The translations under genes were made by a program, and so were the position numbers. The notes below the pieces were generated by a model. The model was not told where the DNA came from and searched no databases. It worked only from the letters and a program-made list of their open reading frames with translations. Positions 32,436-42,400 of a stretch of DNA of 64,000 nt are shown here, one piece after another. Source of the stretch: an uncultured Verrucomicrobia subdivision 3 bacterium (GTDB lineage Bacteria > Verrucomicrobiota > Verrucomicrobiia > Limisphaerales > UBA11358); the NCBI GenBank assembly GCA_903835255.1, contig CAILMI010000020.1:35654-99653 (forward strand), read 5' to 3'. Every line of letters starts with the position of its first letter. The stretch's first letter is position 1.

Positions 32436-34331
32436 ATGAGCAGAAAAACTGGAATCGCCAAAAAGAAATCCGCAACCACCACCCCTAAGGCCCGCGCCGA
32501 GGTCGGCCCGGCCATGTTTGGGCGGGATATTTTCGTCCAAGCCCTGGAGCGGGAAGGGGTGGAGGTGATTTTCGCCTATCCGGGCGGGGCGAGCATGGAG
32601 ATCCATCAGGCGCTCACGTCCTCCAAAATCCGCACCATTCTCCCGCGCCACGAGCAGGGAGGCAGTTTTGCGGCCGAGGGATACGCCCGCGCGACCGGCA
32701 AGGCCGGCGTGTGCATGGGCACCAGCGGCCCCGGGGCCACCAACTTGGTTACGGCCATTGCGGACGCCTACATGGATTCCTGTCCGCTCATCGCCATCAC
32801 CGGGCAGGTGAACCAAAACATGATCGGGCGCGGCGCGTTTCAGGAAACCGACATCATCGGCGTGACGCTGCCCATCGTGAAGCATTCCTATCTGGTCACG
32901 GATATCAAGGACATCCCGCGCATCGTCAAGGAGGCTTTTTACATTGCGCAGTCCGGCCGGCCCGGACCGGTGGTGATTGATCTGCCCAAAAACATCCAGC
33001 AGGCCAAGGCCCAGCCGGTGTGGCCGACGTTCGAGGAGGTCAAAAAAGGTCTTCCCGGCTACACCCAGCCGGATTTGAAGGCCGACGACCTAGCGCTCAA
33101 CGAAATCATCGGCCTGATCGAAAAGGCGGAGCGGCCGGTGCTTTATTGCGGGGGCGGCATTATCACGAGCGGAGCGGCGGCGGAGCTGAAGAAATTCGCG
33201 GAGGCCACCAACATCCCCGTCACCACCACCCTCATGGGGGTTGGCGGCTTTCCCGAAACCCATCCTCTCTCCCTGCGCTGGCTGGGGATGCACGGTTCGG
33301 CCTCGGCCAACTGGGCAGTCAACGGCGAATATGAGCTGCGCAAGTCCTTCAACGATCCGATGGTGAAACTGAAGGACGGTGCGGATCTACTGCTCGCGTT
33401 CGGCGTGCGCTTTGACGACCGAGTGACCGGCAAATTTGAGGAGTTTTGCAAGAACGGCACGATTGTCCATGTGGACATTGACGCTTCGGAATTGAATAAA
33501 AACCGCAAGGCGCACCTGCCCGTGGTGGGCGATATCAAGGACGCTCTCACGCGCCTGAACGCCATGGTCGCCCGGCGCCCAATTTTCCAGAAGCGTCCTG
33601 CCTGGCTGGCGCAAATTGCCGAGTGGCAGAAGAAAGGGCCTTTCGCCTATCGCATCACCCCGGAAATTGCGAACAGCGACCATATGAAAGACCATCTCGG
33701 CGGCCAGGAAAATCAGGTCATCCTGCAGCAGATGGTCATCGAGATGCTCTACGAAATGACCCAGGGCGAGGCCTACATCACCACCGGCGTGGGCCAGCAT
33801 CAGATGTGGGCCGGCCAATGGTATAAATACAAATACCCCCGCCAACTCATCACCAGCGCCGGACTGGGATCGATGGGCTACGGCTATCCCGCCGCCCTAG
33901 GCGTCAAGGTGGCCTTGCCGGACAAGCAGGTCGTCGATATCGATGGCGATGGATCGTTTCTGATGAACATCCAGGAATTGGCCACCGCGCACATTGAGAA
34001 AATCGCTGCCAAGGCTATCATCCTCAACAACCAGCATCTGGGCATGGTGGTGCAGTGGGAGGACAACTTTTATGAGGGCAATCGCGGTCACACCTACTTG
34101 GGCGACCCCGAACATCGGGCGCATATTTATCCCGACTATGTGCGCGTGTGCAATTCGTTCAACGTCAAATGCGAACGGGTGATGTACAAAAAAGATTTGA
34201 GGGCGGCGCTCCAGCGCATGCTCGACGCCGACGAGCCCTATGTCTTGGATGTGGTGACCCCTTACAGCACGCACGTGATTCCCTTCATTCCCGCCGGACG
34301 CACTGTGGCGGACATGATTTGGAAGCCGTAA
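32436..34331 (+). CDS. ilvB: Acetolactate synthase, large catalytic subunit
   Basis: 631 residues from the ATG at 32436 (MSRKTGIAKKKSATTTP); an upstream GTG (32409) lies almost on the terminator. ThDP-dependent enzyme condensing two pyruvates, or pyruvate with 2-oxobutyrate, the first common step in Val/Leu/Ile synthesis. Motifs: FAYPGGASMEIHQAL, the catalytic Glu in PRHEQGGSFAAEGYARATGKAGVCMGTSGPGATN, the FAD-binding middle domain (LLAFGVRFDDRVTGKFEEF) and the ThDP motif VDIDGDGSFLMNIQELATA...NNQHLGMVVQWEDNFY. About 60 residues longer than the E. coli subunit, mostly at the N-terminus and in QKKGPFAYRITPEIANSDHMKDHLGG. The regulatory subunit gene ilvN is not adjacent; next comes pilM. Confidence 0.96.
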   Translation: MSRKTGIAKKKSATTTPKARAEVGPAMFGRDIFVQALEREGVEVIFAYPGGASMEIHQALTSSKIRTILPRHEQGGSFAAEGYARATGKAGVCMGTSGPGATNLVTAIADAYMDSCPLIAITGQVNQNMIGRGAFQETDIIGVTLPIVKHSYLVTDIKDIPRIVKEAFYIAQSGRPGPVVIDLPKNIQQAKAQPVWPTFEEVKKGLPGYTQPDLKADDLALNEIIGLIEKAERPVLYCGGGIITSGAAAELKKFAEATNIPVTTTLMGVGGFPETHPLSLRWLGMHGSASANWAVNGEYELRKSFNDPMVKLKDGADLLLAFGVRFDDRVTGKFEEFCKNGTIVHVDIDASELNKNRKAHLPVVGDIKDALTRLNAMVARRPIFQKRPAWLAQIAEWQKKGPFAYRITPEIANSDHMKDHLGGQENQVILQQMVIEMLYEMTQGEAYITTGVGQHQMWAGQWYKYKYPRQLITSAGLGSMGYGYPAALGVKVALPDKQVVDIDGDGSFLMNIQELATAHIEKIAAKAIILNNQHLGMVVQWEDNFYEGNRGHTYLGDPEHRAHIYPDYVRVCNSFNVKCERVMYKKDLRAALQRMLDADEPYVLDVVTPYSTHVIPFIPAGRTVADMIWKP

Positions 34332-34516
34332 TAACCTGGGGGGCGGTTCTCCAGAGCCGTTAGGTTTGGGTTGAGTGCCGGTTTGTTCCGAGGGGTAAAG
34401 CCCGGCGGGATGGATGGGTGGCTTGACCCCAATGCTGGGGTTGGAGGAGGCGGGATTCAATGGCTGTTTAATTACAGCTTGCAATTCAACAACTTAAATC
34501 TTAATAAGGGTAAGAA

Positions 34517-35596
34517 ATGGTTTTTCCGTTCTCATTCGGGTCCAAAAGAAAACAGCATGGTAACGTCATTGCTGTCGATTTGGGCGCGCGCACCACTAAG
34601 GCGGTGCTGCTGCAGCCGCAGGGAGAGGTTTGGGCCCTGTGCCGCTATGCGTTGTTGGATGCCCCGATTTTCGACAAGCACATATCCCCGGAATTGCTGG
34701 CCGACCATTTGAAATCCGTGGTGAAAGCGCTCGCTACGGATGCCAAGTACGTGACGTTGTCGGTGGGGTTGGATGCGACAGTGGTCCGTCAGCTGGAATT
34801 GCCGAATATACCCATCGAAGAAATGCGGATGGTCTTGAAAAACAATACTCGGGGTTATTTGCAGCAGGATCTTCCGCATCATGTGTTTGATTGCCATGTT
34901 TTTCCGCCCCGCCCGGGCGTGGCCGGCAAGGCGGTTGAAAATTTAAAATATCCCAGTGTTGCAAAGTCAAAGGTCTTGGTGGTGGCAGCCCGCCAGAAGT
35001 TGGTGGATGACTATCAGTCGGCGGTCAAGGCTGCGGGGTTGACGGTGGATTACATCGTTCCCGGGCTCATCGGCCCCATCAATGCCTTTGAAATGGCTCT
35101 GCCCGAGGTTTACGCCAATGAATCGGTGGCACTGGTGGATATCGGGTTCCGGCACACCGTCGTCTGTGTGCTGGACCGCGGCGAGTTGGTGTTGACCCGC
35201 GTGGTCAATGTGGGAGGAGACCACCTGACGGCAGGGTTGGCTGAGGCGATGAGAATTAGTTATGCCGAAGCCGAGGGCATCAAGATTGCAATGGCTCCAG
35301 AATCCCAGTCCATCCTCGAATTGCAGGTCCTTCCATTGGGTCAGGAATTGCGCGCCTCGCTGAATTTTTTCGAGCATCAGCACGATCGCCCGGTAACCCA
35401 AGTCTATGTGAGTGGCGGCTCGGCCCGTTCGGAGATGATTCTGGATATTCTCCGCCCCATACTGATGGTGGATTGCACGCGTTGGAATCCAACCCGTTTT
35501 CTCCAAATCTCATTGCCGGAGCATCAGGCCAAGGAATTGGAGCAGGTGGGCTCTCAGCTGGGGGTGGCGGTCGGCGCGGCCTTGGTGGCCCTTTGA
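34517..35596 (+). CDS. pilM: Type IV pilus assembly protein PilM
   Basis: 359 residues. Actin-like cytoplasmic ATPase of the pilus alignment complex. N-terminal phosphate-1 motif VIAVDLGARTTKAVLL, then the PilM-specific PNIPIEEMRMVLKNNTRGYLQQDL (normally ...AIEFEAEQYIP), middle VALVDIGFRHTVVCVLDRGELVLTRVVNVGGDHLT, and VYVSGGSARSEMILDIL near the C-terminus. AAGGG lies seven bases before the ATG. First gene of pilM-N-O-P-Q. Confidence 0.9.
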   Translation: MVFPFSFGSKRKQHGNVIAVDLGARTTKAVLLQPQGEVWALCRYALLDAPIFDKHISPELLADHLKSVVKALATDAKYVTLSVGLDATVVRQLELPNIPIEEMRMVLKNNTRGYLQQDLPHHVFDCHVFPPRPGVAGKAVENLKYPSVAKSKVLVVAARQKLVDDYQSAVKAAGLTVDYIVPGLIGPINAFEMALPEVYANESVALVDIGFRHTVVCVLDRGELVLTRVVNVGGDHLTAGLAEAMRISYAEAEGIKIAMAPESQSILELQVLPLGQELRASLNFFEHQHDRPVTQVYVSGGSARSEMILDILRPILMVDCTRWNPTRFLQISLPEHQAKELEQVGSQLGVAVGAALVAL

Positions 35597-35608
35597 ATTG
35601 AATCAGGC

Positions 35609-36280
35609 ATGATCATACGCATCAATTTGTTGGCCGAGTCGAGGGCGGCGGAGAAATCGCGCCGCCACGACCCGGTCAAGCGGTCTATTTTTATCGGGGT
35701 CTTTCTGGTGGTGTTCGCCCTGGTTTGGAGCAGTTCGGTGCAGTTGGAACTCTTTATTGCGCAAAGCAACCTGTCCCAGACCCGAAGCCAGATAGACTAC
35801 CACTCCAACCTTTTTCAAACCGTCACCTCCAAACAAAAACAGATTGCCAGCATCAAGGTCAAACTGGAGCAGCTTCAGAAGTTAAACCAAGCCCGCTTCC
35901 TCCATGGCAATTATCTGAATGCATTGCAGTTGACCACTCTGGAAGGGGTCCAGTTGATGCGGATCCGGTTTAATCAGACTTATGTCAACACCCCCGCCGT
36001 TCCGAGTCAGACCAAGTCCGGCAAGGTGATCCCGGGTTCTCCCGCGACCTCCCTCGAGTCCAAAGTTTTGGGGATTGAAGCGAAAGATTTCAGCGCCAAC
36101 CCGGGGGACGCCGTCAACCGGTTCAAGGAGCTCATTGCCGGTCAGCCTTATTTCAAAACCATGTTAAACCCGACCAATGCAATTAAGCTCACGGGCCTGT
36201 CGGCGCCGCAAAGCGGGCCGGACGGGCACCCCTATGTGCTGTTCAATCTGGAATGTTATTTCCCGGACACTCTCCAATGA
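35609..36280 (+). CDS. PilN-like inner-membrane assembly protein
   Basis: 223 residues. Opens with MIIRINLLAESRA, containing the INLL motif by which PilN docks in the PilM groove, then one membrane helix (about 30-50, SIFIGVFLVVFALVWSSSVQL). A coiled coil follows (QKQIASIKVKLEQLQKLNQAR), then a compact periplasmic domain. It starts 12 bases after pilM and its TGA overlaps the next ATG (ATGA). Confidence 0.82.
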   Translation: MIIRINLLAESRAAEKSRRHDPVKRSIFIGVFLVVFALVWSSSVQLELFIAQSNLSQTRSQIDYHSNLFQTVTSKQKQIASIKVKLEQLQKLNQARFLHGNYLNALQLTTLEGVQLMRIRFNQTYVNTPAVPSQTKSGKVIPGSPATSLESKVLGIEAKDFSANPGDAVNRFKELIAGQPYFKTMLNPTNAIKLTGLSAPQSGPDGHPYVLFNLECYFPDTLQ

Positions 36281-36837
36281 AATGGTTGCCTGAAGAAAAG
36301 CGGAAGCCCTTCCTCGCCGTCGTGGTCGTCACGCTGGCCCTTCTGGGGCTCATCTCGGTCGGCCTGATTCGTTCCCAGTACGCCCAGTTAAGCGGCGTTA
36401 AGGCCACCCTTCAAACAGCCACCCAGCAGCTGCAGACGATGCAGAAAAATATCCAGACCGGAGAGGTCACGACCAAACAGCTGGAGGCCGCCACCGCTTT
36501 GCTGGCACAGGCGGAGGAAAACATGGCATCGGGGGATCTCTATTCCTGGGCTTACAACCTTTTGCGCCTCTTTAAGCAGCAATATAAGGTGGAAATCCCG
36601 GAGATGGGCCATCCGGTGGAGGGGGAAGTTTATTTGATCCCGGGTTTCCCGTATCGACAGATGCGCCTGATTATCGCCGGCAAGGCCTATTATCATGATA
36701 TTGGAAAATTTGTGGCTGGTATTGAAAATAATTATCCCTATCTTCGCCTCACGGATGTGAAAATCGAACCGGCGGAAGGGGAAAAGTTGTCCTTTAAAAT
36801 GGATCTTTTGGCTCTGATCAAACCGGACGTCCGCTAA
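36277..36837 (+). CDS. PilO-like inner-membrane assembly protein
   Basis: 186 residues from the ATG at 36277, which overlaps the pilN stop. A short cytoplasmic start (MKWLPEEKRKPF), one helix (LAVVVVTLALLGLISVGLI), a coiled coil (VKATLQTATQQLQTMQKNIQTGEVTTKQLEAATALLAQAEE) and a ferredoxin-like periplasmic domain (YRQMRLIIAGKAYYHDIGKFVAGIEN...LRLTDVKIEP). This is the PilO plan by position and topology; sequence similarity alone is weak. Confidence 0.78.
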   Translation: MKWLPEEKRKPFLAVVVVTLALLGLISVGLIRSQYAQLSGVKATLQTATQQLQTMQKNIQTGEVTTKQLEAATALLAQAEENMASGDLYSWAYNLLRLFKQQYKVEIPEMGHPVEGEVYLIPGFPYRQMRLIIAGKAYYHDIGKFVAGIENNYPYLRLTDVKIEPAEGEKLSFKMDLLALIKPDVR

Positions 36838-36843
36838 AGTTCA

Positions 36844-37293
36844 ATGAGATCTCTGATTTTTCATACTAAAATCTGGCGCGGGGCTCTCTTGGCATCGCTT
36901 CTGATGGCGGGTGGGACCGTCGAAGCCGAATCCGCCGCGCCGGTTCCCGCTGCCGGTCGCCGCGCCCTTTCGGTTTTTATTCTTCCATCCAATCCCGCAG
37001 AAGGGCGCGACCCCTTCTTCCCCACCTCCCCGCGTCCGTACGAGGGGCAGCTGGTGCCCGGAACAAAATCCCAGGAGATGGATTCGGGTCTCCTGGTTTT
37101 GCAGGGCATTTCGGGCCTGCCGTCGCGCCGCTTTGTGATCATCAATAAACACACGTTTGCGGCCGGAGATGAATCGGATGTGTTGACGTCGCGGGGACGG
37201 CTCAGCGTGAAATGTCTTGAGATCAAGTCGGATTCGGTTGTAGTTGAGGTCAGCGGTCAACGGCATGAATTGCGTTACAAGGAAAAACAATGA
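36844..37293 (+). CDS. PilP-like periplasmic protein
   Basis: 149 residues with a signal sequence (IWRGALLASLLMAGGTVEA, no lipobox Cys). Contains the PilP-type GRDPFFP motif and a small beta domain (LVLQGISGLPSRRFVIINKHTFAAGDESDVLTSRGRLSVKCLEIKSDSVVVEVSGQRHELRY), the pattern of PilP and GspC HR domains that contact the secretin. Position between PilO and the secretin supports this. Its TGA overlaps an ATG (37290) in frame with the secretin gene. Confidence 0.72.
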   Translation: MRSLIFHTKIWRGALLASLLMAGGTVEAESAAPVPAAGRRALSVFILPSNPAEGRDPFFPTSPRPYEGQLVPGTKSQEMDSGLLVLQGISGLPSRRFVIINKHTFAAGDESDVLTSRGRLSVKCLEIKSDSVVVEVSGQRHELRYKEKQ

Positions 37294-37439
37294 ACCCCCA
37301 TCCTCACACCAGACAGTCTGCCGGCTTTCAAATAGGAGGGCCGCTGCCTCAGTTCGTCCCCATGTCTTCAAACCATTGTCCCCTTGAACACGTATTTATT
37401 TCCGGAATAATAAATCGTTCCGTCCCCCATTCAAAAGGT

Positions 37440-39386
37440 ATGAAATTAAAAAGTCTGCTCGCCACAGGGTTGGGAGTGTTTCTGCTCCATCATGCGGCGC
37501 TTTGTCAGACCAATGACGTCAAGCCAGATTCATCCGTCGTGCCGAATATCGCTGGCGTGCCGCTGGTGGGTTCTGTCGACCCCAAATCCGCCCCAACTAA
37601 CGAGCCTGCGCCAGAAAATGTCCAGCCTTCGCAGGACAATCCAGCCCAAGCCGCCGCGCGCAAACTGTTGATGGCGCAGAGCGACCAGTCGGGTTCGTCG
37701 GTCGTGACGAACGCTGCTGCCGTGTCGCCGGTCATCTCCACGACGAATGTTGCTGCCGATCTTGAAACCAATGTTGCGCCAGCGGCTCTGGTTTCACCCT
37801 CAGTGGTTGTGCCTCCCCCCGCAATTCCGGTGCCTGCCGTTGCGCTGGAACCCGCCCCAACCAATCCAGCGGTCGCTGAAATTGCCGTTATTCCCCTGAT
37901 CCAGTTTCAGGAGGTGCCGATTACAACCGCGATTGAGAATCTGGCGCGCCAGGCGGGCATCAACTACCTGCTGGACCCTAAAATCGGTTACGGTCAGCCG
38001 GATCAGAATGGTCAGATCAAGCCCGAGCCCACCCTGTCCATCCGCTGGGAATACATCACAGCACAGCAGGCCCTCATCGCGCTGCTGGACAACTACGGCC
38101 TTCAGATGACGGGGGATTCCAGGTCCAAGATTATCCGGATCACCACCAAAGATCCGGCCGCGCCGCCGCCCCTCTACACCCGGGTCATCCAGCTGAAATA
38201 CACCAGCGTTTCCAACATGATGGATGCCTCTTTGAGCGCCCTGACCGATAAGCGCAGCCGGGTGGTGCCCGATGTTCGCACGAGTCAGATTATCGTTTCG
38301 GCCACGGAGCCGGAGCAGATTTCCGTGGATATGCTGGTGAGCCAGCTCGACAAACCCACCCGCCAGGTTTTAATCGAAACCCGTTTGGTCGAAATCGCCA
38401 GCAATCCCAGTACCAGAAAGGGCATTGACTGGTCCGGCACGCTGAAGGCGCAAAACATCACCTTTGGAAATGGAAATATCAACGGGAGTTCTGTGACCAC
38501 AACCCCGGGCAACGGCACAGGCGTCCCCAATCCCAATGGCTCGGCGACTTCCGGCGGGGGCGGGTCCAGCACTAAAAGTGTCTATACTACCTTCGTCGGG
38601 AACGGCGGTATGGCTTTGAGCACTTCTTCCGGCCTCATGCCCAATGTTGGTTTTCTCAATGCCGATGGCTTGAAGGCGGTGTTATCCTTCATCAATTCCT
38701 CCATCGACGCCCAGATTGTGTCCACGCCGCGAGTGGTCACCCTGGATAATGAAATGGCGATGATCGAAGTGACCCACTTGTATCCCGTCTTTAACGTCTC
38801 CGCCGGATCAGCTAACAACGCCGGCGGGTCCCAAGTCAATTACACCAACGTCGGTACCAAACTCAAGGTGACACCCCGGATTTCCGCCAATGATAACATC
38901 TGGCTCAAGGTGGTCCCGGAAGTCTCGAATTTCGCGGGCGACGTCAGCCAGAGCGTCGGCGGCGGGCCGATCACCGCCGATGGGCAGTCCACCTCCCAGC
39001 TCCTGACGGCTCCGACCTTTGACATCCGGACTATTACTACCCAGGTCATCATTCCCAACACGGACACGCTTGTCATGGGCGGCTTGGTTGCAGATAACCC
39101 GGTATCCACCGCCACCAAGGTTCCGCTCTTGGGAGACCTTCCTTACCTGGGATACGCCTTCCGCAGCGAAAGCAAAACCAAGGACAAAAAAGACCTCGTG
39201 ATTTTCATCACGCCCACCATCATCAAGGATTCTGATTTCCAGAATTATCCCAATAATTTCCTCGCCACCCAGCCGGATGCCAAGCGCCCGGTGCTCATTA
39301 ATCCCGAGTCTATGTGGGATAGCACCAAGCCCTATGACTGGAGTAATCCCCAGAAGGCAGAGGCGTCGGGAATGTCCAATCCCTGA
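37440..39386 (+). CDS. pilQ: Type IV pilus / type II-like secretin PilQ
   Basis: 648 residues from the ATG at 37440, chosen for its signal peptide (MKLKSLLATGLGVFLLHHAALCQ). The frame also starts at 37290, overlapping the previous stop as ATGA, but those 50 residues are not signal-like; the overlap may serve coupling. After a long Pro/Ala/Ser/Val linker comes an STN-type domain (IPLIQFQEVPITTAIENLARQAGINYLL), N1-type domains (VIQLKYTSVSNMMDASLSALTD, VLIETRLVEIASNPSTRKGIDW) and the secretin pore (LNADGLKAVLSFINSS, VTPRISANDNIWLKVVPEVSNF, VPLLGDLPYLGYAFRSESKTKDKKDLVIFITPTII). A Gly/Ser/Asn-rich insertion (GNGNINGSSVTTTPGNGTG) lies in the N1/N3 region. Outer-membrane pore for pilus or substrate. 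Confidence 0.93.
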   Translation: MKLKSLLATGLGVFLLHHAALCQTNDVKPDSSVVPNIAGVPLVGSVDPKSAPTNEPAPENVQPSQDNPAQAAARKLLMAQSDQSGSSVVTNAAAVSPVISTTNVAADLETNVAPAALVSPSVVVPPPAIPVPAVALEPAPTNPAVAEIAVIPLIQFQEVPITTAIENLARQAGINYLLDPKIGYGQPDQNGQIKPEPTLSIRWEYITAQQALIALLDNYGLQMTGDSRSKIIRITTKDPAAPPPLYTRVIQLKYTSVSNMMDASLSALTDKRSRVVPDVRTSQIIVSATEPEQISVDMLVSQLDKPTRQVLIETRLVEIASNPSTRKGIDWSGTLKAQNITFGNGNINGSSVTTTPGNGTGVPNPNGSATSGGGGSSTKSVYTTFVGNGGMALSTSSGLMPNVGFLNADGLKAVLSFINSSIDAQIVSTPRVVTLDNEMAMIEVTHLYPVFNVSAGSANNAGGSQVNYTNVGTKLKVTPRISANDNIWLKVVPEVSNFAGDVSQSVGGGPITADGQSTSQLLTAPTFDIRTITTQVIIPNTDTLVMGGLVADNPVSTATKVPLLGDLPYLGYAFRSESKTKDKKDLVIFITPTIIKDSDFQNYPNNFLATQPDAKRPVLINPESMWDSTKPYDWSNPQKAEASGMSNP

Positions 39387-39418
39387 ATGTCAATGGGGAC
39401 GCCTATTGATCAATTGCT

Positions 39419-42400
39419 ATGAAAACACTTTTTTCCAGTCGCCCAAGACGGAGGTTGGGATGGGGGGTAACCGGGTTGAGTCTTGTCGTGGGCGCTCTCG
39501 GGTTGCTGGCTGCTGACAGCCTGTTGGCCGCCAGCGTGACCACCATTGGCGGCGGTAGTAACCTCAGTAAAAACCCGAAGTATCTCGGCTATCAGGACGG
39601 GGTGACCTTTAATCAGGCTCTCTTCTATACTCCCTGCGGGTTGGCCATGGATCCTTCCGGTAATTATTTATTCGTGGCCGACCGCGACAACAACGCCATC
39701 CGCTACCTTGACCTCGCGGCCGGCCAGACTTGGACCCTGTCCGTTTCCTCCACCAATTTGATCAATAAACCGGTGGGTGTGGTGTTGGATTCCTCTTACA
39801 ATGTTTATGTCCTGAATCGCGGTACCGGGAAAAACGGCACGGTGGTCACCTTCGACGAATATGGAGAAATAATGGCGACCAACGCCACCAGCTTGACCAA
39901 TGCCTGCGGTATCACCCTGGATTCCGTCGGGAATCTTTTTGTCACCGTGCAGAGCAACACGATTATCAAAATCAACCCGGCCGGTGTCAGGTCCACCGTG
40001 GCGACCCTCCCGATGACGGGGACTTCGTTGCAGGGGATTGTCACCAAACACAACGGATTGCTGGCCGTTTGCGATGCCGGCCGGAATGGGATTTATCTCG
40101 TCAATCCCACCAATGGCATCGTAACCACCAATGCCGGCTTTCATGGGGCGGGTGATTTTTTAACCAACGGCAACAATGTCGCCTCGAGCAATACCGCCAA
40201 ATTCTATCAGCCCATGAACATCGCGGAAGCGGGCGATGGCACCCTGATCGTCTCGGATTACGGCAATCACCGCGTCAAGGTGGTCCGGACCGATGGGACG
40301 GTCACCAATCTCTATGGGGTGACTTCCGGCTACTGGACATCGTCCTACTATCCCGGTTGGTCGGACGGGACGCCCAAGGTGCCTGACTCCACGGGCACCA
40401 ATGTCCAGTCGCGCATGCCCTATGGCGTCGCCTTTGCCCCGGATGGGTCGGTTTATACCAGTGAAGATTATTATCACCTGATCCGCCATGTCACCGGAGC
40501 CGGATTTGTTCTCCCGCCGCCCCTCCCGCCCGACGCCCCGGTCATTACGAGCGTCCTCACCAACTACAACCAGATTGCCCTGTCCTGGACGGCCGCAGCA
40601 CGGGCCACCACTTACAACGTCAAGCGCTCCCCCTCCAGCGGCGGACCGTTTAGTACCCTCGCCACTGTCACGGGGACAAGCTATACCGACAGCACCGTTC
40701 AAAACGGGGTCGTTTATTATTATGTGGTTTCAGGGCTCAACTCCGGGGTGGAAGGACCCGATTCAGTCGCTGTGATGGCTCAGGCGCCTTACCCGCCAGT
40801 TCCGGATCCGCAGATCGGCTATGTCGATTTTCCCGCGACGACTATCCCGGAATATACTTCGGTGTTTCATTCGGTTTCCGATTATAGCTTCTATAATGAC
40901 GCCTTTATCGTGATCAAGGGCACCCCGGGCAGCGGCACCTATTACACTGTGGACGGATCCAATCCCTCCCCGACCAATTCCTCGGTTTTATCGGATTATC
41001 AGGATGGGAAAACTCCGTCTCAAGTGCTGCCGTATAAAGTGAACCAGGTCGCGCCGTCTCTGACCATCAAGGCGATCGGGGCGCAGACCAATCATCCCAA
41101 TAGCGCCGTGGTCCAAGCGACATTCCAGTTCATCGCCGGTAATCCCACCATCATCGGTAACAACGCGGCGCAATTTTACATCAGCGACATCACCGCCAAT
41201 GCGCACCTGTATTACACCCTCGATGGGTCAGATCCCTCGAGCACCAACGCCGCGGCGAAAGACTTGGGAACCGTCGCATCGCCCGCATCCCTTTGGACCG
41301 TGAGTTTGCAGATCACCACCAACACCCTGTTTAAGGTGCGCGCCTATCGCGATAATTATCAGCCCAGTGCCGTGGTCAGCGTTACGTTTTCGCCCACCAA
41401 TTTTCAGGCCAACGCCATCAGCTTCGGTTTCGATTCGGGCGAGGCTTCCAGCGCCTTTATCGCCTCGCCCGGTCAGAATTTTTACGCTCCGGTCACGCTC
41501 TCCCTGCTGCCCAATAGCAGAGTTTATAGCCTTCAATTTAACCTGACCGTTACTAATGGATCCGCCCTGACGCCTCCGGGTGCCTACAGTTTCACGTCCA
41601 TGCTGGTGAAGCCCCTGCCGGTGACTCCGGTAACGTACGTTCCCATCCCGCCGGCCATATTTAATTCCACCGATTTCACGAGCTTGTTAATCACCAATAG
41701 TGCGCTGAATCTGCTGGGCGTGGGCTGGGTGGAACGCGCCGGCAGTACCAATCTCTACGACACGGTGAATCAGGACTTGCTCCAGTACTCCATCGCCCAC
41801 GACACGATGTTCCTGCAGAGTGCCGGAAAGGTTATTTTGGGCGGATACACTTTTCAGGTTCCAGTGACTGCGCTCAGTAACGAGACGTATCGCATTCAGA
41901 TTGCCCGCCCCACCGCCACCTCCGATGGCATCGGTGCCCCAGGCTCCGATGTCTATATTTCCGCGCCCACCAACGGCACATTGGGCAGCGGCGCTATTAA
42001 TGCCATCAAGAATGTTACCATCGGCCAGCGCAAATACATCGCTGGCAGCGTCTACCCCTTCCGCTGGTTCAATGCCGGCGATTTCGGCTCCAGTAACTTG
42101 GTCAATGCCGATGTTATTCAGGTGTTCCAATCGGCCATCTATAGCCTCGATACTCCACCCCTGGGCAGCGATTTTTTTGATGCCATGGATTCCTGCGGCA
42201 ATCTGGGTGCGCTCAATACGGATAGCGGCGATCCCAATTTTGGCTACTTCACTAATAGTTTTTTAAGTTTCGATACCAACGGCCTTTTTGGTGACACCAC
42301 CACGATTAATCAAGCCGTTTTTGGCGATGAGCAGTTGGATGTCAGTGATGTCTATGTCACCTACCGGCGTTCGCTGGATCCCTCGCTGACGTGGTACCGC

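Noticed and set aside
32293..32515. Minus-strand frames over the ilvB leader
   Set aside because: They overlap the leader peptide, terminator and ilvB start, and show no protein pattern.
37290..37439. N-terminal 50-residue extension of PilQ from the ATG at 37290
   Set aside because: The ATGA overlap is attractive, but a proper signal peptide begins only at 37440 and the extension is polar and unlike any secretin start; kept as an alternative.
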